From the NCBI RefSeq assembly GCF_001577265.1, contig NZ_CP014517.1, positions 673,001 through 737,000 on the forward strand: a DNA stretch of 64,000 bases. The letters are read 5' to 3'. Positions 27,572 to 35,744 of this stretch are shown here, in pieces. Position 1 is the stretch's first letter; each line of letters starts with the position of its first letter. This DNA comes from Variovorax sp. PAMC 28711. GTDB taxonomy: Bacteria; Pseudomonadota; Gammaproteobacteria; Burkholderiales; Burkholderiaceae_C. The notes below the pieces were generated by a model that was given only the letters and a program-made list of their open reading frames with translations, was not told the DNA's origin and ran no database searches. A program made the position numbers and the translations under genes.

Positions 27572-27593
27572 GTCTGTGGGCCACCGCACGCTG
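27572..27593 (-). promoter_or_regulatory. Island operator/promoter for dnaK
   Basis: Halves GTCTGTGGG and CGCACGCTG, spacer CCAC. A -10-like CAGACT lies at 27548-27553, 18 nt after the site. No sigma-32-like promoter was noticed instead. Confidence 0.75.
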
Positions 27594-27622
27594 CCTTCGG
27601 GTCACAGGGGCGCACTGAACGC

Positions 27623-27644
27623 CTTCGTACGACAACGAACAGAC
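27623..27644 (+). promoter_or_regulatory. Island operator/promoter for the DEDD exonuclease gene
   Basis: Halves CTTCGTACG and CGAACAGAC, spacer ACAA. A -10-like CAAGCT lies at 27664-27669, 19 nt after the site. Confidence 0.7.
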
Positions 27645-27751
27645 CGAGGCGCGAGGGCGCCGTCAAGCTCACGGCATCGCCGTCACGGGGCCAGGCAACC
27701 GGTCCATCCCGAATGTCAAACCACCGTGAAATCACGCCGCATGAACATGTG

Positions 27752-28291
27752 ATGAACCTCTTCATCGACACCGAATTCAGTTCGCTCAATGGCCCCGAGT
27801 TGCTCTCCATCGGCCTGGTGCCGGAAGACGGCAGGGAGTTCTATGTGGAAATCGCAGACGACCGAATACCGGTCAACGCCTTTGTCAAGCGCACGGTGCT
27901 GCCGCAATGGGGGTTGATGCCGCTCCAGGTTCGATCGAGCATCGAGTTGGGCCGCCACGTGGACAAATGGCTTTCGGGTCTTCGTCGGACGTCGATCGCC
28001 GTCGTGTTCGACTACGAGGCGGATTTCGACCTGCTGCGCAAGGCCCTGCTTTCAGCCATGTGCTGGGGACGATGGTCCAAGGTGCTCGTGCCGCACCGGG
28101 TTGGATTTCTCTCGCGTGAACACGCCTCCAATGAGGCCATGGACACGTCGTGGACGGCATCGATGCAGCGCGACGGCATCGGCCGTCATCACGCACTGGC
28201 GGATGCCCGCGCGTTGCGCGAGGGATACGCAGCGGTGCACGACGCACAACGCCGACGCGTTGCCGAATGCGTCGCTGCACTGCCCCCCTGA
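27752..28291 (+). CDS. DEDD-family 3'-5' exonuclease-like protein
   Basis: 179 residues starting MNLFIDTEFSSLNGPELLSI. The acidic residues of the DEDD (RNase T-like) fold are visible: DTEF near the N-terminus, FDYEADFDLL in the middle and HHALADARALREGY near the end (HxxxD). The order and spacing suit a DEDDh 3'-5' exonuclease acting on RNA or DNA; the substrate cannot be told. The start is chosen where the exonuclease I motif begins. It is divergent from dnaK with its own operator and convergent with the next gene. Confidence 0.72.
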   Translation: MNLFIDTEFSSLNGPELLSIGLVPEDGREFYVEIADDRIPVNAFVKRTVLPQWGLMPLQVRSSIELGRHVDKWLSGLRRTSIAVVFDYEADFDLLRKALLSAMCWGRWSKVLVPHRVGFLSREHASNEAMDTSWTASMQRDGIGRHHALADARALREGYAAVHDAQRRRVAECVAALPP

Positions 28292-28441
28292 GAACACCCG
28301 GCATCTCGGTCGATGCGCCGTTCTTTTGCCCGAAAAAAACGACGGATCGGACGCCTTCAAGGAACGAAAGCGTCAGATTACTTCTGCACCGTCTCGCTGC
28401 CAAGCCCCGTTGCCGCTGCCCGCGCGACCGGCCTTTTCAGT

Positions 28442-29947
28442 TCAGCGTTGCCACCATAGGCGCACTCGCCCAAGCAGCCTGGGCGTCATTGCCGTCCGCG
28501 CATACGCATCCGCCGCCTGCCGGATGGCTGCGCCCTGCGTCGGATAGGCATGGATGACCCTGGACAGTGCCTGCAGCCCGATGCCCGTCACCATCGCGAG
28601 CGAGATGCTGTTGATCATCTCGCCGGCATGCCGGGCCACGATGGTCGCGCCCAGAATCGTGTCGGTGCCCTCGCGCACATGGATCTTCACGAAGCCGTCT
28701 TCCTCGCCATCGGCGATGGCGCGGTCCACGTCGTGCATCGGGATCGTGAAGGTCTTGACCGGAATGCGCTGTTGCCTCGCCTCCCTGACGTACAGGCCAA
28801 CGTGCGCGACCTCGGGGTCGGTGTAGGTGCACCACGGGACCGTGAGCGCGCTCATGCGCTCGTGCCCCAGCAGCAAGGCATTGCGGACCACGATGCGGGC
28901 CGAGGCCTCGGCAGTGTTGGTGAACTTGTGCGTCAGGCACACATCGCCCGCGGCGAAGATGCGGCGGTTGCTGGTGCGGAGGAAATCGTCGACATGAATG
29001 CCGCCCTCTGCGTCATAGGCCACGCCCGCGGATTCCAGGCCCAGACCCTGCACAGCGGGCACGCGGCCGATGCCGGTCAGGAGGGTGTCGACGCGCGTGG
29101 TGGCCGTGCTTCCGTCGTTCATCAGGTCGACCACCTTGCGGCCGTCTTCCATGCGCACGCGCGTGACCGTGCTGTTGAGGTGGATCTCCACGCCGTCGCG
29201 CGCCAGCGCGTCGGACACCATCTGCGCCGCGTCGCGTTCCTCCTGCGGCAGGAAGAGCGGCTCGCTGTGCGAGATCAGCGTGCGCGACCCGAAGCGCGCG
29301 AACACCTGGGCCAGCTCGCAGCCGAGCGGGCCGCCACCGATCACCATCAGGCTGGGCGGCAGGACATCGAGGTCGAACACCGTCTCGTTGGTGAGGTAGC
29401 CGGCTTCGTCGAGGCCCGGAATGTCGGGCAACAGGGAGCGTGATCCGGTCGCGATGAGTGCCTTCTTGAAATGCAGCGGCACGCCGTCGACCTCGACCGC
29501 ATCCGGCCCGGTGAAGCGGGCCACGCCGAAGAAGAGATGGATGCCGGCGCGCGCCAGGTTCATCGCCGAATCCCGGCGGCTGATGCGCGCCGTGACGCGC
29601 CGCATGCGGCGCATCGCGGCGGCGAAGTCGAACGCCACCTCGGCCGGTGAAGCCACCCCGAAGTTCTCCGCATTGCGCATGTCCGCCAACAACCGCGCCG
29701 TGCGGATCAACGATTTGGAGGGAATACAGCCGTCGCTCAGCGAATTGCCACCGAGCTCATGGCGCTCGACCAGCGCCACATGGGCTCCCAGGGCCGCGGC
29801 GGCGCGCGCAGCCGCCAATCCCGCCGGCCCCGCGCCGATGATCAGCAAGTCGTAGCGCGGCAGCGGCTTGGGGCTGCGCCAGCCGGCGGGCCGGGTGTTG
29901 GCCAGACGCGCGTCGGCAGGCTCGGCGGCTTGGGAGAACGCGGACAT
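28442..29947 (-). CDS. Dihydrolipoamide dehydrogenase/mercuric-reductase-like FAD oxidoreductase lacking one redox cysteine
   Basis: 501 residues. FAD site YDLLIIGAGPAGLAAARAAA, NAD(P) site LMVIGGGPLGCELAQVF, and the second FAD motif RRIFAAGDV. The family's active-site disulfide is normally C-x4-C before IPSK. Here the sequence reads GGNSLSDGCIPSK, so the first Cys is Ser. The C-terminal His motif reads HAYPTQG, without the usual partner Glu. Ordinary disulfide reduction is therefore doubtful; it may be a flavin NAD(P)H oxidase or transhydrogenase-like enzyme. It is downstream of the glucoamylase-like gene, 21 nt apart. Confidence 0.83.
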   Translation of the reverse strand: MSAFSQAAEPADARLANTRPAGWRSPKPLPRYDLLIIGAGPAGLAAARAAAALGAHVALVERHELGGNSLSDGCIPSKSLIRTARLLADMRNAENFGVASPAEVAFDFAAAMRRMRRVTARISRRDSAMNLARAGIHLFFGVARFTGPDAVEVDGVPLHFKKALIATGSRSLLPDIPGLDEAGYLTNETVFDLDVLPPSLMVIGGGPLGCELAQVFARFGSRTLISHSEPLFLPQEERDAAQMVSDALARDGVEIHLNSTVTRVRMEDGRKVVDLMNDGSTATTRVDTLLTGIGRVPAVQGLGLESAGVAYDAEGGIHVDDFLRTSNRRIFAAGDVCLTHKFTNTAEASARIVVRNALLLGHERMSALTVPWCTYTDPEVAHVGLYVREARQQRIPVKTFTIPMHDVDRAIADGEEDGFVKIHVREGTDTILGATIVARHAGEMINSISLAMVTGIGLQALSRVIHAYPTQGAAIRQAADAYARTAMTPRLLGRVRLWWQR

Positions 29948-29968
29948 AAGGAATCGGATGCGCTGCGG

Positions 29969-31356
29969 CTAGAGCCAACCGCCGGTGAAACCCGCTCGCC
30001 TCAGCCCGGCACGCAGACAAGGAATGCTGCGCGTCAGACGCCAAGGCAGGCCGGTGCGGAAGTTCTCGATCATGAGGACCGTCAGCCCCTGGTCGAGGCC
30101 GAACACGCCTTCCGAGATCCAGGGTGTGTCGCCGCCCGCGGTGACGTTGACGCCGCTCGCGTACAACGCGTTCCCACCCGTTGCGCCCGCTTCGACGACC
30201 AGACGGCGCAGCGCAGGCAGCGCAATCTCGGGCGCGAAGACCAGCGAGGCGGCCACGCAGGCGCTGTTGAGCGTTCCATCGTCCGGCCCCCAGGGAACCC
30301 CGCGCGCCGCATACCCGTAGAACGCCTGGCGGCGACCCGCCACCGTCTTCGGCTCGACGCTGGGACCGTCGCTGGCCGTCAGGCCCCAGCCGTCCTGCCC
30401 GTAGCCGCCGAAGCCGCGCGGATTGCGGATCGCGTACTGCCGCTGCACTTCGGTGGCACGCCGGCTGTTCTCGAAGTAGTCGCAGTCCTTCTCGCGCATG
30501 AAGCTGTCCCGGATGCCACGGAAATCGATCCACGCATGCGAGAACTGGTGCATGAACAGCGGCCCGGCGTAGAGGAAGTCGATGCCGTAGAGGTTCTCCC
30601 ACTGATAGGTCTCGGTCCATGTTTCGAAGCTGGCCGTTGTCAGCCGGTGCGTGTTTGAGCCCAGGCCGAGCGCATACAGGACGATGGCCTCGTTGTAGCC
30701 TTGCCAGCCGTAGTTGAGGAAGCCGCACTCCGGCTTCCAGCCGAGCGCCACGGCATCGTCGTCGTGCTCGGACCAGTTCCAGTTCACTCGGTCATAAAGA
30801 AGGTTCGCGAGCCTGCGCAGTTCGCTCTCGTCGGGAGTCGCGGCATCGAAATAAGCGGCCGCTGTCAGCATGCCGACCACCAGCAGCGCGGTGTCGATGG
30901 ACGACAGCTCCGACGACCATGCACGTCGGCCTGTATCGCCGTCCAGGAAATGAAAGTAGAAGCCGCGCCAACCCGTCGCGTCGGCCGCGCCGGACTGGTC
31001 GCTCCCGGCGAAGAAACGCAACGCGTCGAGACATCGATCGACGGCCTGGTCCCTGGCGATCCATCCTCGCTCGACCGCTACCGGATAGGCCGACAGCGCG
31101 AAGCCAACGACAGCGATGCTGGCCGGCGCGCCGGGTCGCGAGGTGTCTGCGACCAGCCCGCTGTGCGCATGCGTGTGGCGCAGGAAGTAGTCGAAGGCAC
31201 CGCGTTGAAGGTCGTCGATCATCCGCTCGTCGGCGCGAGTCAACGTTCCCTGGGCGTTCACTGCGGAACCATCGTTGGCCAGACCTTCCAGCGCAGGCGC
31301 TGCCACCAAGGGGCCGATGGCGGCACGGTGTCAGGCAATCCGTTGAATTCCGACAT
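29969..31356 (-). CDS. Glucoamylase-like (PF10091-type) protein, N-terminus probably frameshifted
   Basis: The clear frame (from TTG 31309, 446 residues) has the glucoamylase-like (alpha,alpha)6 fold seen as the middle module of cyclic beta-1,2-glucan synthases: GAFDYFLRHTHAHSGLVADT, GFYFHFLD, WSSELSSIDTALLVVG, ECGFLNYGWQGYNEAIVLYA, FMHQFSHAWIDFRG. A better start, MSEFNGLPDTVPPSAP at ATG 31356, is in another frame. Adding one C in the run at about 31311 joins PPSAP to LVAAPALEG. Likely role: hydrolysis or remodelling of beta-glucan. It heads an operon with the FAD oxidoreductase. Confidence 0.72.
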
Positions 31357-31492
31357 GGACACGCACGCTGCCTCAGGTTCAGGGCTCGTCCTGGCCTCGA
31401 AGCCCGGCATGTCGGCAGTGGTGCGAAACGGGCACATGGCAGGTGGCCTCCAGGTCAAAGAAAGGCTAACTGTCCACGCGTTCGTCCGCAAT

Positions 31493-31514
31493 GTCTGTTC
31501 GCTGTCGCACACGC
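31493..31514 (-). promoter_or_regulatory. Island operator/promoter for the glucoamylase-like operon
   Basis: Halves GTCTGTTCG and CGCACACGC, spacer CTGT. A -10-like GACAGT lies at 31469-31474, 18 nt after the site. Confidence 0.78.
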
Positions 31515-31533
31515 AGCCGCGCTTGCGGCCACG

Positions 31534-31555
31534 GTCTGTTCTCCAACGCACAGAC
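31534..31555 (+). promoter_or_regulatory. Island operator/promoter for tpiA-rpiB-aldolase-phosphatase
   Basis: Halves GTCTGTTCT and CGCACAGAC, spacer CCAA, nearly symmetric. A -10-like CATTCT lies at 31574-31579, 18 nt after the site. Confidence 0.78.
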
Positions 31556-31600
31556 GCGCCGGCCCGGAAAGCCCATTCTCCATTTCCAAAGGAGCACAGC

Positions 31601-32385
31601 TTGACGAAACCAAACGCCCCCATTCAGGTCCGGCCGACGTGACCCGGCCGCTCATCGTCGGAAACTGGAAGATGCATGGACTGACCGCGCAACTGGCAGA
31701 CATCGAAGCGCTTGGCATGGCAATGACTGGCCGTCCCGCGCAGGCAGATGTCCTGATCTGTCCGCCGTTCACCTTGATCGAGCGCGCGGCGCGCATAGCA
31801 GGGTCCCTCGTCGCCATCGGCGCACAGAACTGTCATCACGAGACTTCCGGCACCTGGACGGGTGAGATCAGTGCGCGGATGCTGAAGGACTCGGGCGCAT
31901 CGGCAGTCATCGTCGGACACTCCGAGCGTCGTCAACATCAAGGCGAAACCAGCGAGCGGGTCGCTGCGAAGGCGAACGCTGCAGTGACCGCTGGTCTGCT
32001 CGCGATCATCTGCGTCGGCGAAACGCAGGCGGAGCGTGCAGGCGGCGGCGCACTGGCCGCCTGTGCAGCGCAGTTGGCCCTGAGCATGCCGAAGGGCATC
32101 GCCGCTTCAGCCTTCGCCATCGGCTACGAGCCGCTTTGGGCGATCGGCAGCGGACAGGTGCCGACTGCCGCTCAGATCACCGAAATGCATGGGCACATCA
32201 GGCAGTGCCTGGTCGCCCGGCTGGGCGCATCCGGGAACGCCGTGCGTATCGTCTATGGCGGCTCGGTGAAGCCTGCCAATGCGCGCAGCATCCTTGCGCT
32301 CTCCGATGTCGGCGGCGTGCTGGTCGGCGGGGCGAGCCTGAAGCCGGATGAATTCGAAGCCATCGTGCGGGCGGCGGCGCCATGA
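31601..32385 (+). CDS. tpiA: Triose-phosphate isomerase, probable frameshift at the N-terminus
   Basis: Interconverts DHAP and glyceraldehyde-3-phosphate. The open frame from GTG 31639 holds all catalytic parts: Lys in VGNWKMHG, His in VGHSERR, Glu in IGYEPLWAIGSG and the phosphate-binding YGGSVKP. A perfect AAAGGAG sits before TTG 31601, which opens TKPNAPIQVRP in another frame, the usual TPI start. One missing C/G near 31633 would join it to the main frame. If the deletion is real, the shorter protein lacks about 12 residues but may work. Its stop overlaps rpiB (ATGA). Confidence 0.9.
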
Positions 32386-32846
32386 ATCTGCGCGTGGGCA
32401 TCGCGGCCGACCACGGCGGCTACGCACTCAAGGCGGAACTCGTGCGGTCGCTGCGAGGATGGGGCTGTCAGGTCGAGGACTTCGGCGCCTTTCAGCTCGA
32501 CCCCTCGGACGACTACCCGGACTTCGTGGCTCCTCTGGCCAGCGCCGTTGCCAGGCGCGACATCACGCGCGGCATCGCACTTTGCGGCAGCGGCGTGGGC
32601 GTGGCCATCGCCGCGAACAAGTTCGACGGTGTCCGTGCCGGACTGGTTCACGATGTCTTCACCGCACACCAGGGCGTCGAGGACGACGACATGAACGTTG
32701 CGTGCCTGGGCGGCGCGGTGATCGGCACGCGCTACGCGCTCGACCTCGTGCATGTGTTCCTCCACGCGCGCTTCTCGGGCGCCCCGCGCCATCAACGCCG
32801 TCTGGACAAGGTCCGGGCACTGGAACACAGGAGATCCGAACCATGA
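32382..32846 (+). CDS. rpiB: Ribose-5-phosphate isomerase B
   Basis: 154 residues, the usual RpiB length. N-terminal GIAADHGGYALK, the catalytic Cys in LCGSGVGVAIAANK, and DDMNVACLGGAVIGTRYA are the RpiB hallmarks. It interconverts ribose-5-phosphate and ribulose-5-phosphate, feeding pentose phosphates to phosphoketolase. It overlaps tpiA and aldolase by four bases at each end, so the three are translationally coupled. Confidence 0.93.
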   Translation: MNLRVGIAADHGGYALKAELVRSLRGWGCQVEDFGAFQLDPSDDYPDFVAPLASAVARRDITRGIALCGSGVGVAIAANKFDGVRAGLVHDVFTAHQGVEDDDMNVACLGGAVIGTRYALDLVHVFLHARFSGAPRHQRRLDKVRALEHRRSEP

Positions 32847-33883
32847 TCACGATCGACAGGCCCCTGCTCACAGACACCGCACACCGGCTGATGGCCGACG
32901 GCAAGGGCCTGCTGGCGATGGACGAGAGCACCGGCACCTGCAACCGGCGCTTCGGCACCGCAGGCATCCCGCAGACCGAAGCGTCCCGGCGTGCCTACCG
33001 GGAGCTGCTGGTGAGCACGCCCGGGCTCGGCCGCACGATCAGTGGCGCGATCCTCTTCGAAGAGACGTTGCATCAGCGAACCAGGGACGACGTGCTTTTC
33101 ACGCAAGTGCTCGAAGACGCCGGCATCGTCCCAGGCATCAAGGTCGACCTGGGCGCCAAGCCGCTTGCAGGCCACCCCGGGGAGCGTGTCACCGAGGGGC
33201 TGGACGGCCTCCGCGCGCGGCTGAAGGCCTATTTTGAAAAGGGCGCGCGGTTCGCCAAGTGGCGCGCGGTGTTCAGCATCGAGACCGGCACGCCCGGTCC
33301 GGCGTGCATCGCGGCCAACGCGCATGCACTGGCGCGTTACACAGCCCTGTGCCAGGAAGCCTCGCTGGTACCGATCGTCGAGCCGGAAGTCCTGATGGAC
33401 GGCGCGCACACCCTGGCCGAGTGCGGCGAAGCCACGCACCGCGTGCTGCACCAGGTCTTCGAGCAGCTCGACCAGCAGGGCGTGGTGCTCGAGGCGATGC
33501 TTCTCAAGCCGAACATGGTGCTGCCGGGCACCGACTGCCCCATGCAGGACGACATCGATGCCGTCGCGGATGCCACGCTGGCTTGCTTGCTGCGTGCCGT
33601 TCCCGCCGCCGTGGCGGGCATTGCGTTTCTCTCGGGGGGGCAGCCGGCCGCGCTGGCCACGGTACGGCTGAACGCCATGCACCGCCGCCGCGGCACCGTG
33701 CTGGTGCGCAGCCCCTGGCCTCTCACCTTCTCGTTCGGCCGGGCACTCCAGGAGCCCGCGCTCGCGGCCTGGGCCGGCAACGACGCCAACCGGGTGGCGG
33801 CCCAGCAGGCGCTGCTGCATCGCGCAACGTGCAACGGCGCCGCCGTACGGGGCCAGTACAGCCCCGCGATGGAGACCGCATGA
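32843..33883 (+). CDS. Fructose-bisphosphate aldolase, class I (Schiff-base type)
   Basis: 346 residues with the eukaryote-like class I pattern: GLLAMDESTGTCNRRF, IKVDLGAKPL, KWRAVFSI, VEPEVLMDG and the Schiff-base Lys in LEAMLLKPNMVLPG. It cleaves fructose-1,6-bisphosphate to DHAP and GAP without metal. Betaproteobacteria normally use a class II enzyme for housekeeping, so this metal-free version may be suited to oxidative or metal stress (inference). AGGAGATCCGAACC precedes ATG. It overlaps rpiB and the histidine phosphatase gene. Confidence 0.95.
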   Translation: MITIDRPLLTDTAHRLMADGKGLLAMDESTGTCNRRFGTAGIPQTEASRRAYRELLVSTPGLGRTISGAILFEETLHQRTRDDVLFTQVLEDAGIVPGIKVDLGAKPLAGHPGERVTEGLDGLRARLKAYFEKGARFAKWRAVFSIETGTPGPACIAANAHALARYTALCQEASLVPIVEPEVLMDGAHTLAECGEATHRVLHQVFEQLDQQGVVLEAMLLKPNMVLPGTDCPMQDDIDAVADATLACLLRAVPAAVAGIAFLSGGQPAALATVRLNAMHRRRGTVLVRSPWPLTFSFGRALQEPALAAWAGNDANRVAAQQALLHRATCNGAAVRGQYSPAMETA

Positions 33884-34482
33884 GCACGACGCTGCTGCAG
33901 CTGTACCTCGTGCGGCATGGCGAGACCGCGTGGACGCTCACCGGTCAACACACGGGTCTGACCGACCTGGGCCTGACCGCGCACGGCGAGGCGCAGGCGC
34001 GCGCGCTCGCAGCGCGGCTGCGCAACATCGCCTTCTCGGACGTGCTGGTGAGCCCCGCGCTGAGGGCCCGCCAGACATGCGCGCTGGCAGGTCTGGAAGC
34101 GCTGAGCCGCATCGAGCCGGACCTCGTGGAATGGAATTACGGCGATGACGAAGGTTTGCGCAGTGCCGACATTCGCAAAGCGCGACCCGGATGGAACGTC
34201 TGGCGCGACGGGTGTCCGAACGGCGAGACACCGGACGAACTGGCAATCCGCGCAGACCGGCTCATCGGCCGTCTGAGCAAGCGGGAAGGCAACGTCGCGC
34301 TGTTCTCGCATGGCCAGTTCGGCGCTGCGCTGGCCGCACGATGGATCGGTCTGCCGCTGATCGCCGGAGCCCACTTCGCCTTGCACCCGGCTTCGGTCAG
34401 CATCCTGGGCCACGAGCCCGCCCATCCGCATCGGCGGGTGATCGAGCTTTGGAACGAAATGCCCGCACTCGATGTTCGGTGA
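33880..34482 (+). CDS. Histidine phosphatase family protein (phosphoglycerate-mutase-like)
   Basis: 200 residues with the catalytic LVRHGETAWTLTGQHTGLTD near the N-terminus, SPALRARQTCALAG, and the second His in ALFSHGQFGAALAARW. The branch contains small-molecule sugar phosphatases and cofactor-dependent mutases; the substrate cannot be fixed from sequence. Coupled to the aldolase gene by ATGA overlap, it probably acts on a sugar phosphate in the same pathway. It is last in the operon and convergent with the next PRC-barrel gene. Confidence 0.88.
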   Translation: MSTTLLQLYLVRHGETAWTLTGQHTGLTDLGLTAHGEAQARALAARLRNIAFSDVLVSPALRARQTCALAGLEALSRIEPDLVEWNYGDDEGLRSADIRKARPGWNVWRDGCPNGETPDELAIRADRLIGRLSKREGNVALFSHGQFGAALAARWIGLPLIAGAHFALHPASVSILGHEPAHPHRRVIELWNEMPALDVR

Positions 34483-34506
34483 GATGGGCCCTGCCCCGGA
34501 GACGCT

Positions 34507-35166
34507 TCAATCCGCAGGTGCGATCGTCGTGACCTCGAACCCGAAACGGAGCAGCCGTTGAACGTCGGTCTCGCCGGCCTGCCCCGCGGGAACCGACTCG
34601 CCCTGCAGCCATGATTTTTGGATGAGGATGTTCGCGGCCTCTTCGACCGAAGGACGCGTGCCCTGCTGGACCTCGTCCTCGATCGGCGGGCCGCCCTCGT
34701 CGCCCGTGCGGGTGGCGGCGACCCGCCATCGACTGAGTTCATAAGGCAGCGAGCGCTGGATCGCCTGGCGTGTCAAGCCGACAGAGAGGCTGCGATCCGG
34801 CGACCGCACGCCGGTGACCCACTGAGGTGCGATGAGAACGCTGTGCCCTGCCCACCAGTGGCGCGTGTCGATCACGATGGCGTGCACGGCCCGAGTCTCC
34901 TCGTCGACCAGCAGGTCCTGGACAAGCCCGGCATCGCCATCGAGCGCATGGACGCGATAGCCCGTCAGCACCTTGCAGCTGCGCCAGTGCGAAGCCTCGC
35001 CGCAGGCCGGTTGGTCCTGCGTCGAAACCCCAGGTCCGTCGTTCGGGCGGATCGGGCTCGCGAAGACCGGCATCGCCTGGCATTCGAGCCAGCCACTCGC
35101 ATCGACCACCAGGCCGCGGACGACCCATTGGCCGTCATCGAAGGAGAAATCGAGGGTGTCACTCAT
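34507..35166 (-). CDS. Cytosolic PRC-barrel protein 3
   Basis: 219 residues, no signal peptide, beginning MSDTLDFSFDDGQWVVRGLV. It carries two PRC-barrel-like units: a partial one at the start (WVVRGLVVDASGWL) and a full one at about 65-130 (SCKVLTGYRVHALDGDAGLV, HAIVIDTRHWWAGHSVLIAP). The acidic C-terminal tail is unassigned. It is similar to the protein at 36788-37603. The predicted transcript starts at the A of its ATG (promoter at 35173-35218), and no Shine-Dalgarno sequence is visible. Confidence 0.82.
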   Translation of the reverse strand: MSDTLDFSFDDGQWVVRGLVVDASGWLECQAMPVFASPIRPNDGPGVSTQDQPACGEASHWRSCKVLTGYRVHALDGDAGLVQDLLVDEETRAVHAIVIDTRHWWAGHSVLIAPQWVTGVRSPDRSLSVGLTRQAIQRSLPYELSRWRVAATRTGDEGGPPIEDEVQQGTRPSVEEAANILIQKSWLQGESVPAGQAGETDVQRLLRFGFEVTTIAPAD

Positions 35167-35196
35167 GGGTTCACTTTGAGGCGCCCCGCGTGCCGC

Positions 35197-35218
35197 GTCT
35201 GTTCGCTGCCGTACCCAT
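35197..35218 (-). promoter_or_regulatory. Island operator/promoter for PRC-barrel protein 3 (predicted leaderless)
   Basis: Halves GTCTGTTCG and CGTACCCAT, spacer CTGC. A -10-like CAAAGT lies at 35173-35178, 18 nt after the site. Predicted +1 is 35166, the first base of the start codon. Confidence 0.72.
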
Positions 35219-35263
35219 GCCAGCGGCGAAGACAGAGGATTTCACGGCGCGCGCGCCGCGGTC

Positions 35264-35285
35264 ACGTGTGCGCCAACGAACAGAC
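35264..35285 (+). promoter_or_regulatory. Island operator/promoter for the 35349 unit and the MDR reductase
   Basis: Halves ACGTGTGCG and CGAACAGAC, spacer CCAA. A -10-like CACAGT lies at 35304-35309, 18 nt after the site. Confidence 0.72.
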
Positions 35286-35348
35286 CTCGCGGGAGGCACC
35301 GCGCACAGTCACCGCACCACCCCTTTCCGACCGCCTGAAAGAATTGCC

Positions 35349-35432
35349 ATGCAACCCATTGCAGAAATAGTCGATGGCGCACGCTGCCGCAGGCGCATCG
35401 ACCACAGCGTGCTTGCGAGGCCTCGCCCGTGA
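35349..35432 (+). CDS. Short leader-like ORF, unknown
   Basis: A 27-codon frame starting MQPIAEIVDGARCRRRIDHS. It is the first ATG after the predicted promoter, and its TGA overlaps the GTG of the next ORF (GTGA). It is either a small leader peptide or the true N-terminus of the next gene, split by one more missing base near 35428. No homologue recognised. Confidence 0.3.
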   Translation: MQPIAEIVDGARCRRRIDHSVLARPRP

Positions 35433-35689
35433 CGACGCACCTGCCCCCTTCTGAGCGCTTCGCGTTCGTCTACCGCGGCTGCTCGATGGTCTGCACCGCC
35501 GAGTTCGTCGGACGGGCCGCCTACCGCCCCGTGGTGATCTACCGATTCGGCCTGCCCGAACTCGGTGCCACGACGGTGCCGGTCATCGATACGAGCTGCA
35601 CCACGATTTCCGCAGCGATCCTGCGCGGCCAGCAGACCGCCATGCTCTGGATCAACGAGCGGACCCGGCATCTGAACTGGTGGTTCTGA
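35429..35689 (+). CDS. Small protein, unknown
   Basis: 86 residues from GTG 35429: MTTHLPPSERFAFVYRGCSM and onward, ending in WINERTRHLNWWF. The body (CTAEFVGRAAYRPVVIYRFGLPELGATTVPVIDTSC) looks beta-rich. No family recognised. It is coupled to the short upstream ORF by GTGA and followed after 55 nt by the MDR reductase, so it is probably part of that unit. Confidence 0.5.
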   Translation: MTTHLPPSERFAFVYRGCSMVCTAEFVGRAAYRPVVIYRFGLPELGATTVPVIDTSCTTISAAILRGQQTAMLWINERTRHLNWWF

Positions 35690-35744
35690 TGAACCACCCG
35701 AAGCTCGAGTCTCTCTCCCTTGCTCCCATACGAAAGTTGAACCC

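Noticed and set aside
27541..27750. Heat-shock (sigma-32) promoter before dnaK
   Set aside because: No convincing CTTGAA / CCCCAT pair was seen; the island operator with CAGACT in register explains transcription better.
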